Origin: an uncultured Bacteroidales bacterium
Lineage (GTDB): Bacteria; Bacteroidota; Bacteroidia; Bacteroidales; P3
DNA: 5,825 nt
NCBI GenBank assembly: GCA_937910265.1
Contig: CALEPD010000016.1
Coordinates: 1 to 5,825, forward strand
Reading direction: 5' to 3'
The translations under genes and the position numbers were made by a program. The notes under the pieces are model-generated. The model saw nothing but the letters and a program-made list of their open reading frames with translations, ran no database searches and was not told the origin of the DNA. This document shows, one piece after another, positions 1 through 5,014 of this stretch. Within the stretch, counting starts at the first letter, position 1; each line of letters opens with the position of its first letter.

Positions 1-1
1 A

Positions 2-94
2 ACGGCTAAACTGGGCTCTCCGTCGAACGCCTACGAACAAAAAGTTGAATTTTTAGAGCCTACCTTCTGTAATTTTGCAAACCGGAATTTATAG
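2..94 (+). CDS. Possible 3' end of an unidentified upstream gene
   Basis: From base 2 a reading frame stays open for 30 codons to TAG at 92-94. It would encode a C-terminal tail containing GSPSNAYEQKVEFLEP. I do not recognise the protein. The first half of the stretch is GC-rich with a coding look, while the end is AT-rich. A rival frame starting at base 3 stops at TAG 54-56, and that would leave the promoter of the next gene fully intergenic. The choice between the two frames cannot be made here, and neither may be real. Sequence to the left of the window would settle it. Confidence 0.3.
   Translation, partial: TAKLGSPSNAYEQKVEFLEPTFCNFANRNL
70..77 (+). promoter_or_regulatory. Bacteroidota-type -7 promoter element for mtnN
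   Basis: TAATTTTG at 70-77 is an exact match to the Bacteroidota primary-sigma -7 consensus TAnnTTTG. A GTTG at 44-47 could serve as the -33 element, but the 22-bp spacer is slightly long. Transcription would start around 84-86, giving a leader of about 35 nt before the ATG at 120. The leader is AT-rich and has no Shine-Dalgarno sequence, as is usual in this phylum. Confidence 0.55.
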
Positions 95-119
95 GACCCA
101 CCATACATAAATACGACAA

Positions 120-782
120 ATGAAAATAGGCGTAATAATAGCAATGGATTCGGAATACCGTCAGATGCAACAACTTATCGGCGGTAGCGCTTGTGGCTTT
201 CTGGGCAACAACGAAATTGTTTTGTCTCAATGCGGAATTGGCAAGGTGAATGCCGCCGTCGGCACCATGGCGCTTATCAACCAGCATAAACCCGATTGTA
301 TCATCAGCACAGGTCTCGCCGGCGGAATCGACAGCAGCCTCTCTGTGGGCAATGTACTTGTGGCTGACAATGCTGTCTACCACGACGTTTGGTGTGGCGC
401 CGGCAACGACTATGGTCAAGTGCAGGGCCTTCCCACATTTTTCCCCGCCGACAGCCGTCTGCTCAACCATGCCGATGCCATCGCACAAGACCAATCCTAC
501 CAGTGCCGCAAGGGCTTGATCTGTACTGGCGACAAGTTTATTACCGATGCTCAACAACTTGCTGCCATCAAATCTAATTTCTCCGACGGATTCGCTTGCG
601 ATATGGAGTCTGCCGCCATCGCACACGTCTGTTACCTCATGAATATGCCGTTCATGTCTGTAAGGGTCATCAGCGACACTCCGGGCAACACCGACAATCA
701 CCAAATGCAGTGGGAGGATTTCCTCGCCTCCATGAGCGCGCAGTCTTTCCGTTGGGTTAAACATTTCCTCCAAACCCTTTGA
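120..782 (+). CDS. mtnN: 5'-methylthioadenosine/S-adenosylhomocysteine nucleosidase
   Basis: This cytosolic enzyme (MTAN/Pfs family) hydrolyses the N-glycosidic bond of methylthioadenosine and S-adenosylhomocysteine, releasing adenine and clearing inhibitory by-products of SAM-dependent methylation and polyamine synthesis. The 220-residue length is close to the E. coli enzyme. Visible family hallmarks are the N-terminal GVIIAMDSE with Glu12 (the water-activating Glu in the family), GIGKVNAA (40-46), STGLAGGID (63-71), the Phe140-Ile141 base-stacking region, CDMESAA (Met162-Glu163 contacts ribose) and VRVISD with the catalytic acid Asp186. All catalytic positions are intact. The ATG at 120 gives the canonical N terminus MKIGVIIAMDSE. 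It is a single-gene unit between a -7 promoter element and a terminator, with no luxS or other methyl-cycle gene visible beside it. Confidence 0.96.
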   Translation: MKIGVIIAMDSEYRQMQQLIGGSACGFLGNNEIVLSQCGIGKVNAAVGTMALINQHKPDCIISTGLAGGIDSSLSVGNVLVADNAVYHDVWCGAGNDYGQVQGLPTFFPADSRLLNHADAIAQDQSYQCRKGLICTGDKFITDAQQLAAIKSNFSDGFACDMESAAIAHVCYLMNMPFMSVRVISDTPGNTDNHQMQWEDFLASMSAQSFRWVKHFLQTL

Positions 783-786
783 ATCC

Positions 787-825
787 TGCGGTGATTTGTC
801 TGACAAATCTCGGCGACTTTTTTTT
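787..825 (+). terminator. Probable intrinsic terminator of mtnN
   Basis: The inverted repeat GATTTGTC (793-800) and GACAAATC (802-809) forms a 6-bp stem with a 5-nt loop in RNA. It can extend outward through G791-C811, C789-G813 and G788-C814 with mismatches. A run of eight T follows at 818-825. It starts 5 bases after the mtnN stop. The core stem is short and AT-rich and lies 8 nt before the T run, so the structure is moderate rather than strong. Confidence 0.55.
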
Positions 826-902
826 ATCCGATAAATACTACGGATGACGAAATCTCGTTATTCATCGACTGAAATGCTTTCGTTAAGCTTTTTGTTTGTT
901 CT

Positions 903-976
903 GGCCTCGTAGTTCAGCTGAATAGAACGTCGGATTCCGGTTCCGAAAGTCGTGGGTTTGAATCCCGCCGAGGTCA
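903..976 (+). tRNA. tRNA-Arg (anticodon CCG)
   Basis: A full cloverleaf can be folded by eye. The acceptor stem is 903-909 with 969-975, including one G-T wobble. U8 and A9 are at 910-911. The D stem GTTC/GAAC is 912-915 and 925-928. The anticodon stem TCGGA/TCCGA is 930-934 and 942-946, with loop TTCCGGT and anticodon CCG at 937-939. The variable loop AAGTC is 947-951. The T stem GTGGG/CCCGC is 952-956 and 964-968, with loop TTTGAAT, and the discriminator is A976. It would read CGG codons. No CCA is encoded, so CCA must be added enzymatically. The tertiary pairs U8-A14, G15-C48, G18-U55 and U54-A58 are all possible. The usual G19-C56 pair is replaced by A19-U56 (bases 921 and 959). No clear TAnnTTTG promoter lies between the mtnN terminator and the gene. 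Confidence 0.96.
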
Positions 977-983
977 CTCCTTC

Positions 984-1018
984 AATGCAATCTTCACCAC
1001 TATGAAGGTTGCATTTTT
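984..1018 (+). terminator. Intrinsic terminator of the tRNA-Arg gene
   Basis: AATGCAATCTTCA (984-996) pairs with TGAAGGTTGCATT (1003-1015) over 13 bp with a single G-U wobble and a 6-nt loop CCACTA. The stem runs straight into T residues to 1018. It begins 8 nt after the tRNA discriminator base, so the tRNA appears to be a monocistronic transcript. Confidence 0.85.
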
Positions 1019-1129
1019 GTAAAACAGGAATCGATAATGCAATAAACTATGTTCTGCGCTGCAATTCTTCCCCCTTGCTCCGAATAACACAAGGGTGGGG
1101 CGGTACGGAATCTTTAACACGCTACATCT

Positions 1130-2002
1130 ATGATAGCAGACCTCCTTAAAAACACAAAGCCTTTCGGACAACTTGTTGCTCTGTTTCTCATATTCTTCGC
1201 ATGTTTTATGGTGGCGTCGGCAGTCCCTGTGTTGCTGGGTGTTGACCTCTCCAATCTCAACACTGTCCGTTGGAGTCAGATGCTGGTGCAAATCATCGCC
1301 TTCCTGCTTTCGTCAATCCTGTTCTGTGCCTTCTTCTATGGCAAACCCAAGCAGTTTTTCTGCCTCAACGCATCTCCCCGCATCTCCAAACAGGCTTTGC
1401 TCGGGGCACTGATAATGCTTCTGCTTGTTCCGCTTACCGATTGGCTGACTGTTTGGAACGACAATATACATTTTCAGGGTGCTTTGGCCTCCCTCGAGGA
1501 GTCGCTTCGAAGTGCTGGCCTCCAGTCCGAGGCGTTGATGTTGCAACTGCTTGATGTCAATACAGTCGGCGCATTGATGTTTAACCTCCTGGTATTGGCT
1601 CTGGTGCCGGCCGTTTGCGAGGAATTCTTTTTCCGCGGTTCCCTTCAGCGCCTCTTCTCATCATGGTTCTCTTCCAAGCATCTGGCCATCTTCATTACCG
1701 CTGCTTTGTTCAGCCTCTTCCATGGCGAATTGTTCGCTTTCTTGCCTCGTCTGCTTTTGGGATTGGCTTTGGGCTACCTCTTTTATTTCACCAACTCTAT
1801 GTTTGTGAATATTGTGGCCCATTTCACCAATAATGCACTCATCGTCATACTTGCATATCTGCACGGCCGGAACTTTATTTCCTTTTCTCCCGCCGACCCG
1901 TTGCAGATATCATGGACTTGGACCATCCTCTCGGCTGTCTCTGCATTGTTTTTGGTTATCTGCTATTTCCTTCCCGACTCCTCCTCCAACTCCGCAAAAT
2001 GA
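1130..2002 (+). CDS. CPBP-family intramembrane glutamic endopeptidase (CAAX protease/Abi type)
   Basis: This 290-residue inner-membrane protein has about eight hydrophobic segments, roughly 11-37, 50-70, 88-105, 147-162, 178-197, 201-220, 222-244 and 261-281. The CPBP/Rce1 signature motifs are present in order: EExxxR as Glu164-Glu165...Arg169, FxxxH as Phe194...His198, and HxxxN as His231...Asn235. In the family these residues activate water and place the substrate in an intramembrane glutamate protease. Eukaryotic Rce1 trims prenylated CAAX proteins; bacterial members have varied roles (bacteriocin self-immunity, peptide maturation), and most have no known substrate. The ATG at 1130 is the first start that gives an intact first helix. 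No recognisable -7 element lies between the tRNA terminator and the start. No bacteriocin-like gene is seen next to it, so the substrate is unknown. No clear terminator follows, only T-rich sequence near 2041. Confidence 0.92.
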   Translation: MIADLLKNTKPFGQLVALFLIFFACFMVASAVPVLLGVDLSNLNTVRWSQMLVQIIAFLLSSILFCAFFYGKPKQFFCLNASPRISKQALLGALIMLLLVPLTDWLTVWNDNIHFQGALASLEESLRSAGLQSEALMLQLLDVNTVGALMFNLLVLALVPAVCEEFFFRGSLQRLFSSWFSSKHLAIFITAALFSLFHGELFAFLPRLLLGLALGYLFYFTNSMFVNIVAHFTNNALIVILAYLHGRNFISFSPADPLQISWTWTILSAVSALFLVICYFLPDSSSNSAK

Positions 2003-2071
2003 ACCTTTCTCACCAAGCGCCATTTTCCAGTTTATTTAGTCCCTTTTTATCTCTCTTTCATTGATTAAGAC

Positions 2072-2100
2072 TTTGTTTCAACTGTTTTGTGATATATTTG
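2072..2100 (+). promoter_or_regulatory. Distal candidate promoter upstream of the HU gene
   Basis: TATATTTG at 2093-2100 matches TAnnTTTG exactly. TTTG at 2072-2075 could be the -33 element, with a 17-bp spacer that is slightly short. A transcript from here would have a leader of about 140 nt before the HU start. The surrounding sequence is very AT-rich, so a chance match is possible. Confidence 0.35.
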
Positions 2101-2190
2101 AAATCTGCGTTTCTAATTGAAATATAATTAATTGTGCAAAAGTTTCATTTTTTTTTGTGTCAGTGGTGCTTCCATTTCATTTTTTTTTCA

Positions 2191-2198
2191 TACCTTTG
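2191..2198 (+). promoter_or_regulatory. Proximal -7 promoter element of the HU gene
   Basis: TACCTTTG at 2191-2198 is an exact TAnnTTTG match, preceded by a T-rich tract (2180-2188). No clear TTTG lies at the right distance upstream. Initiation would fall near 2205-2207, giving a leader of about 40 nt rich in A and T, which is the usual Bacteroidota arrangement for a strongly expressed gene. Together with 2072-2100 it suggests two start sites for HU. Confidence 0.6.
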
Positions 2199-2246
2199 CA
2201 AATCCAAATTTAGTGAATAATAGTATAATTTAAAGAATAAAACAAT

Positions 2247-2531
2247 ATGACCAAGGCAGAAATCGTAGCAGACATTGCTCAAAAGACTTCGATTGAAAAA
2301 GTAGCAATCCAGGCAACTATCGAGGAGTTCATGAATGTGATTAAGGACGCGATGGCAGAAGGCGAGAACGTTTACTTGCGTGGCTTCGGCAGCTTCATCA
2401 TCAAGAAAAGAGCTGAGAAAACCGGTCGCAACATCTCTAAAAACACCACCGTTATCATCCCTGCTCACAATATCCCGGCTTTCAAACCAGCCAAGACTTT
2501 TGTAATGGATGTTAAAAAGAACGTAAAATAA
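2247..2531 (+). CDS. HU/IHF-family nucleoid DNA-binding protein
   Basis: This 94-residue protein has the length and fold pattern of HU/IHF: an N-terminal helical dimerisation part (about 1-40, MTKAEIVADIAQKT...), the YLRGFGSF turn (43-50) leading into the beta-saddle, the flexible arm (about 52-76) and the closing AFKPAK segment (78-83). It would act as a dimer that binds and bends DNA in the nucleoid. The arm reads GRNISKNTT where E. coli HU has GRNPQTG, so Ile63 stands in the place of the intercalating proline. It lacks the long extension of some Bacteroidota HU paralogues. It is followed 25 bases later by the microprotein gene and a shared terminator, so the two probably form one transcript. 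Confidence 0.95.
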   Translation: MTKAEIVADIAQKTSIEKVAIQATIEEFMNVIKDAMAEGENVYLRGFGSFIIKKRAEKTGRNISKNTTVIIPAHNIPAFKPAKTFVMDVKKNVK

Positions 2532-2556
2532 TAAATTATAATAAATCTGTTTCATT

Positions 2557-2646
2557 ATGCCAAACGGAAAAAAACACAAAAGACACAAAATGTCTACCCA
2601 CAAACGTAAAAAACGTTTGCGTAAGAATAGACATAAGAAGAGATAA
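2557..2646 (+). CDS. 29-residue very basic microprotein, AURKAIP1/COX24 (mS38/bS22)-like
   Basis: ATG at 2557 opens a 29-codon frame ending in TAA at 2644-2646. The peptide begins MPNGKKHKRHKMSTHKR and continues with KKRLRKNRHKKR. It has 10 Lys, 6 Arg and 4 His with no acidic residue. Near-identical short peptides of the MPNGKKxKRHK-M-THKRKKR type occur, from memory, next to HU and rne/rng genes across Bacteroidota. The pattern (short N-terminal segment, Met, then HKxRK/RxRK repeats) resembles the AURKAIP1/COX24 domain, found in mitochondrial mS38 and in the mycobacterial small-subunit peptide bS22. Such peptides lie in rRNA grooves of the 30S subunit. Coding reality is supported by start, stop, composition and position before the terminator. 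The ribosomal role is inference from family resemblance. An internal Met at codon 12 (2590) is an alternative start but would lose the characteristic N terminus. Confidence 0.85.
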   Translation: MPNGKKHKRHKMSTHKRKKRLRKNRHKKR

Positions 2647-2659
2647 TCAACTCTTCTTA
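2634..2659 (+). repeat. Inverted repeat spanning the microprotein stop codon
   Basis: TAAGAAGAG (2634-2642) and CTCTTCTTA (2651-2659) form a perfect 9-bp stem with an 8-nt loop that contains the TAA stop. CTTACG at 2656-2661 can also pair with CGTAAG at 2620-2625, giving a competing stem. There is no T run directly after it. It may be an RNA-processing or 3'-stability hairpin upstream of the true terminator, or a by-product of repeated AAG/AGA codons. Confidence 0.5.
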
Positions 2660-2671
2660 CGTAACCACTTA

Positions 2672-2724
2672 AAACAAATTACACAACGTCGGTGCTTTGC
2701 ATCGTTGTGTGGTTTGTTTTTTTT
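2672..2724 (+). terminator. Strong intrinsic terminator of the HU-microprotein unit
   Basis: ACAAATTACACAACG (2674-2688) pairs with CGTTGTGTGGTTTGT (2703-2717) over 15 bp, with two G-U wobbles. An inner TGC-TTT-GCA stem-loop (2693-2701) sits inside. The stem is followed by a T8 run (2717-2724). It separates the HU unit from the ribonuclease gene. The ribonuclease must therefore have its own promoter or depend on read-through. Confidence 0.88.
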
Positions 2725-2742
2725 ATTATTTAATCTATCGTA

Positions 2743-2758
2743 ACGGGCTAATCCCCGT
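2743..2758 (+). promoter_or_regulatory. Small hairpin in the ribonuclease 5' leader
   Basis: ACGGG (2743-2747) and CCCGT (2754-2758) form a 5-bp GC-rich stem with a 6-nt loop, ending 20 bases before the TTG start at 2779. No TAnnTTTG element is visible between the upstream terminator and the start. RNase E genes in other bacteria are autoregulated through leader structures; whether that applies here is inference. The stem is short and could be chance. Confidence 0.25.
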
Positions 2759-2778
2759 GTATACTAAATAACTAACAA

Positions 2779-4329
2779 TTGGAAAAAGAATTAATTATAT
2801 CTGTTCAGCCCTCCGAAATGCGTATGGCTCTTGTGGAGGACAAACAACTCGTCGAACTTCACACCGAAAAAAATAATCGACAGTTTGCTGTAGGCGACGT
2901 TTATGTCGGCAAGGTCAGAAAAATCATGCCGGGCCTCAATGCTGCTTTTGTCGATGTCGCCGACGACAAGGACGGTTTCGTCCACTATCTCGACCTCGGT
3001 CAGCAATATGCCTCTTTCGAAAAATACCTCCGCCTTGCCATGAATGGCGACCCCTCCATGGCAACTCTCAAAAACTTTAAATCAGAGCCTATAATTGAGA
3101 AAAATGGCAATCTCTCCAACCTGCTCAAAGTCGGTCAGTTCATCCTCTGTCAAATCGCCAAGGAACCCATCTCGACCAAAGGCCCCAAACTCTCTGGCGA
3201 CATATCCTTCGCTGGACGTTATCTTGTGCTCTCTCCATTCTCCAACCGCATCTCCATATCTCAGAAAATAAAAGGGTCAGAGGAACGCAGCCGGCTGCGT
3301 CGCCTCCTGCAGAGCATCAAGCCCGACAATTTCGGTGTCATTGTCCGCACCGTCGCCGAAGGTAAAAGCGTTGCCGAACTCGACAACGATCTCCGCAACC
3401 TCCTCGACCAATGGAAAAAACTCACCGACCGGCTCAAACATGTGTCGGCTCCACAGAAACTTGTATCCGAACTCGGCTCCGCATCGGCTCTCCTTCGCGA
3501 TGTGCTTACCGACGACTTCAACACCGTTTATGTCGATGATGAGCCGATGTACAACGAAGTCCGTAATTTTGTGGCATCCATCGCTCCTGGCCGCGAAGAT
3601 ATCGTGCGCCACTACAAGATGGCAACTCCTGTTTTTGAACAGTTCGGCATCCAACGCGACATCCGCCGGGCCTTCGGAAAAATCGTTACCATCCGCTCGG
3701 GCATCTACCTCTATATCGAACACACCGAAGCCATGCACGTTATCGATGTCAACAGTGGCAACCACGTCAAGTCGGGTACTGGACAGGAAGACACTGCCCT
3801 GCAGGTCAATATCGAGTCCGCTCGCGAAATTGCCCGACAACTTCGTCTTCGCGATATGGGGGGCATCATCATCATCGATTTTGTCGATATGCAGAAGGCC
3901 GAACACCGCAACGAGCTGTTTAAATTCATGTCTGAGGAGATGAAACGCGACAAGGCTCGCCATACCATACTGCCACTCAGTAAGTTCGGCTTGATGCAGA
4001 TTACCCGCCAGCGGGTCCGTCCCGCTGTCGAGGTCGATGTGCAGGAAAAGTGTCCCTTCTGCGACGGCACTGGCACAATTAAATCAAGTATGGTGGTCGT
4101 AGACGAAATTGAGGCCAATCTACGTTATCTATTTACCGTGCAAAACGAAAAACGACTCACCATTATCACGCATCCCTATATCTATGCCTATCTCACCAAA
4201 GGGCTTTTCTCTATGGCCAACAAGTGGATGTTTAAGTATAAGAAGCGCGTAATGGTTAAGCCGTCAGAAGGATACAGCCTTCTCGAATACCGCTTTTTCA
4301 ACACACTCGGCGAAGAAATATCTTTATGA
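2779..4329 (+). CDS. rng: Ribonuclease of the Rne/Rng (RNase E/G) family
   Basis: This 516-residue single-strand endoribonuclease acts in rRNA maturation and mRNA decay. It has the RNase G-like size, with no long C-terminal degradosome scaffold. Visible parts are an S1 RNA-binding domain (about 36-125, starting FAVGDVYVGKVRK), a 5'-sensor/RNase H-like region with VKEP-type IAKEPISTKGP (126-136) and GVIVRTVAEGKSV (186-198), the DNase I-like catalytic centre with metal-binding Asp323 in VIDVNSGN and Asp367 in GGIIIIDFVDM, and the CPFCDGTG zinc-link with Cys425 and Cys428 that joins subunits into the active dimer/tetramer. All these residues are intact. The start is TTG: MEKELIISVQPSE aligns with the usual N terminus of Bacteroidota homologues, while the first ATG (2818) would remove it. 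The stop overlaps the next gene start as ATGA, so the lysozyme gene is probably translationally coupled. Confidence 0.95.
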   Translation: MEKELIISVQPSEMRMALVEDKQLVELHTEKNNRQFAVGDVYVGKVRKIMPGLNAAFVDVADDKDGFVHYLDLGQQYASFEKYLRLAMNGDPSMATLKNFKSEPIIEKNGNLSNLLKVGQFILCQIAKEPISTKGPKLSGDISFAGRYLVLSPFSNRISISQKIKGSEERSRLRRLLQSIKPDNFGVIVRTVAEGKSVAELDNDLRNLLDQWKKLTDRLKHVSAPQKLVSELGSASALLRDVLTDDFNTVYVDDEPMYNEVRNFVASIAPGREDIVRHYKMATPVFEQFGIQRDIRRAFGKIVTIRSGIYLYIEHTEAMHVIDVNSGNHVKSGTGQEDTALQVNIESAREIARQLRLRDMGGIIIIDFVDMQKAEHRNELFKFMSEEMKRDKARHTILPLSKFGLMQITRQRVRPAVEVDVQEKCPFCDGTGTIKSSMVVVDEIEANLRYLFTVQNEKRLTIITHPYIYAYLTKGLFSMANKWMFKYKKRVMVKPSEGYSLLEYRFFNTLGEEISL

Positions 4330-4988
4330 AACAAAAACTCCGCTACCCCATCCTGCTGATCTTTGCGCTCAGCCTCAGCATCTCCGTTGCCCAGACAAGG
4401 GGCATCGACGTCTCTAAATACCAGGGTACCATCAATTGGACCAAGGTCGCTTCCGACAAGACCATTAAATTTGTCTACATCAAAGCTACCGAAGGCACCA
4501 CCATTCAAGACCCCTACTACAAAACCAATATCAAAAACGCAAAAAAAGCAGGACTCCTCGTTGGCAGCTACCACCTCTATAGCGGAAAAACAACCGCCTA
4601 TCAGCAGTTTGCCAACTTCAAGGCAGTAGTCAGAAAAAGCGAGCAGGACCTCATCCCCGTCCTCGATATCGAGGAAATTCATGGACGCAACCTGTACAAA
4701 GCCCGCGTCGATAAGATTCTCGAGCTCATGGAGTTGGAATACGGTGTAAAACCAATCATTTATACCTGCGAAAAAGTCTATTGGGACCATTTCAGTGGAA
4801 AGGAATATGCCGACTACCAGATTTTCATCGCCAATTATTCCCGTTATCCATCTACCCGATTCACCATTTGGCAGCATTCCCAAACAGGACGCGTGCCCGG
4901 CATCAAAGGCCCTGTCGACCTCGACAAATTCCACAAAAACAAAGGCCTCGACGATATCAAATTGCCCAAACCGAAAGCCAATCAATAA
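4326..4988 (+). CDS. Secreted GH25 lysozyme (N-acetylmuramidase)
   Basis: The 220-residue protein carries a Sec signal peptide: Lys-rich start, hydrophobic core about 8-20, and likely signal peptidase I cleavage after Ala22 (SVA|Q). There is no lipobox Cys. Almost all of the rest is one GH25 domain: RGIDVSKYQG with Asp28, FVYIKATEG (49-57), GSYHLY with His83, the catalytic PVLDIEE with Asp114 and Glu116, IANYSRYP (178-185), and IWQHSQTG...VDLDKF (181-202) with Asp198 and Asp200. GH25 enzymes cleave the beta-1,4 bond between MurNAc and GlcNAc in peptidoglycan; this one would act in the periplasm or outside. There is no cell-wall-binding repeat, only a short basic tail. It overlaps the ribonuclease stop by 4 bp and lies 26 bp before the TIR gene. 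It could serve wall remodelling or attack on other bacteria. No immunity or secretion gene is visible. Confidence 0.95.
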   Translation: MKQKLRYPILLIFALSLSISVAQTRGIDVSKYQGTINWTKVASDKTIKFVYIKATEGTTIQDPYYKTNIKNAKKAGLLVGSYHLYSGKTTAYQQFANFKAVVRKSEQDLIPVLDIEEIHGRNLYKARVDKILELMELEYGVKPIIYTCEKVYWDHFSGKEYADYQIFIANYSRYPSTRFTIWQHSQTGRVPGIKGPVDLDKFHKNKGLDDIKLPKPKANQ

Positions 4989-4990
4989 TT

Positions 4991-5012
4991 GTACAATAAC
5001 ATCCCTTTGTAC
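4991..5012 (+). repeat. Inverted repeat between the lysozyme and TIR genes
   Basis: GTACAA (4991-4996) and TTGTAC (5007-5012) are perfect 6-bp arms around a 10-base centre, filling almost the entire 26-bp gap and ending 2 bases before the ATG at 5015. It could be a dyad operator, or an RNA hairpin that masks the ribosome-binding region of the TIR gene. No Shine-Dalgarno sequence or -7 element is present in the gap. Arms of this length can occur by chance. Confidence 0.4.
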
Positions 5013-5014
5013 CC

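Noticed and set aside
60..806. A 248-codon open frame on the - strand across mtnN
   Set aside because: It is antisense to a fully supported mtnN, shows no family motif, and its upstream end runs through the mtnN terminator.
841..900. Possible promoter or hairpin just upstream of the tRNA (GATGA...TCATC; TAAGCTTTTTG)
   Set aside because: No exact TAnnTTTG element is found, and the hairpin needs a bulge. A promoter must exist but cannot be placed with confidence.
1072..1095. CCCTTG/CAAGGG inverted repeat with 12-base centre in the leader of the CPBP protease gene
   Set aside because: The 6-bp arms and long loop are easily chance. No T run, riboswitch core or operator family is recognised.
2205..2212. 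CAAATTTA, a - strand TAnnTTTG match inside the HU leader
   Set aside because: It is expected by chance in such AT-rich sequence, and no - strand gene lies downstream.
2160..2603. A 147-codon open frame on the - strand over the HU gene and promoter
   Set aside because: It includes the AT-rich promoter region and reads as low-complexity Tyr/Phe/Leu-rich sequence opposite a clear HU gene.
2760..2765. TATACT resembling a sigma70 -10 box before the ribonuclease gene
   Set aside because: The Bacteroidota primary sigma factor uses TAnnTTTG rather than TATAAT, and no partner element is seen.
3277..3963. Long open frames on the - strand and in other + frames opposite the ribonuclease gene
   Set aside because: They lie entirely within rng, which has intact domains and catalytic residues. 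The shadow frames show no recognisable motif and follow from the codon composition of the real gene.
4188..4985. A 265-codon open frame on the - strand across the lysozyme gene
   Set aside because: The + strand gene has signal peptide and complete GH25 motifs; the antisense frame has no recognisable domain.
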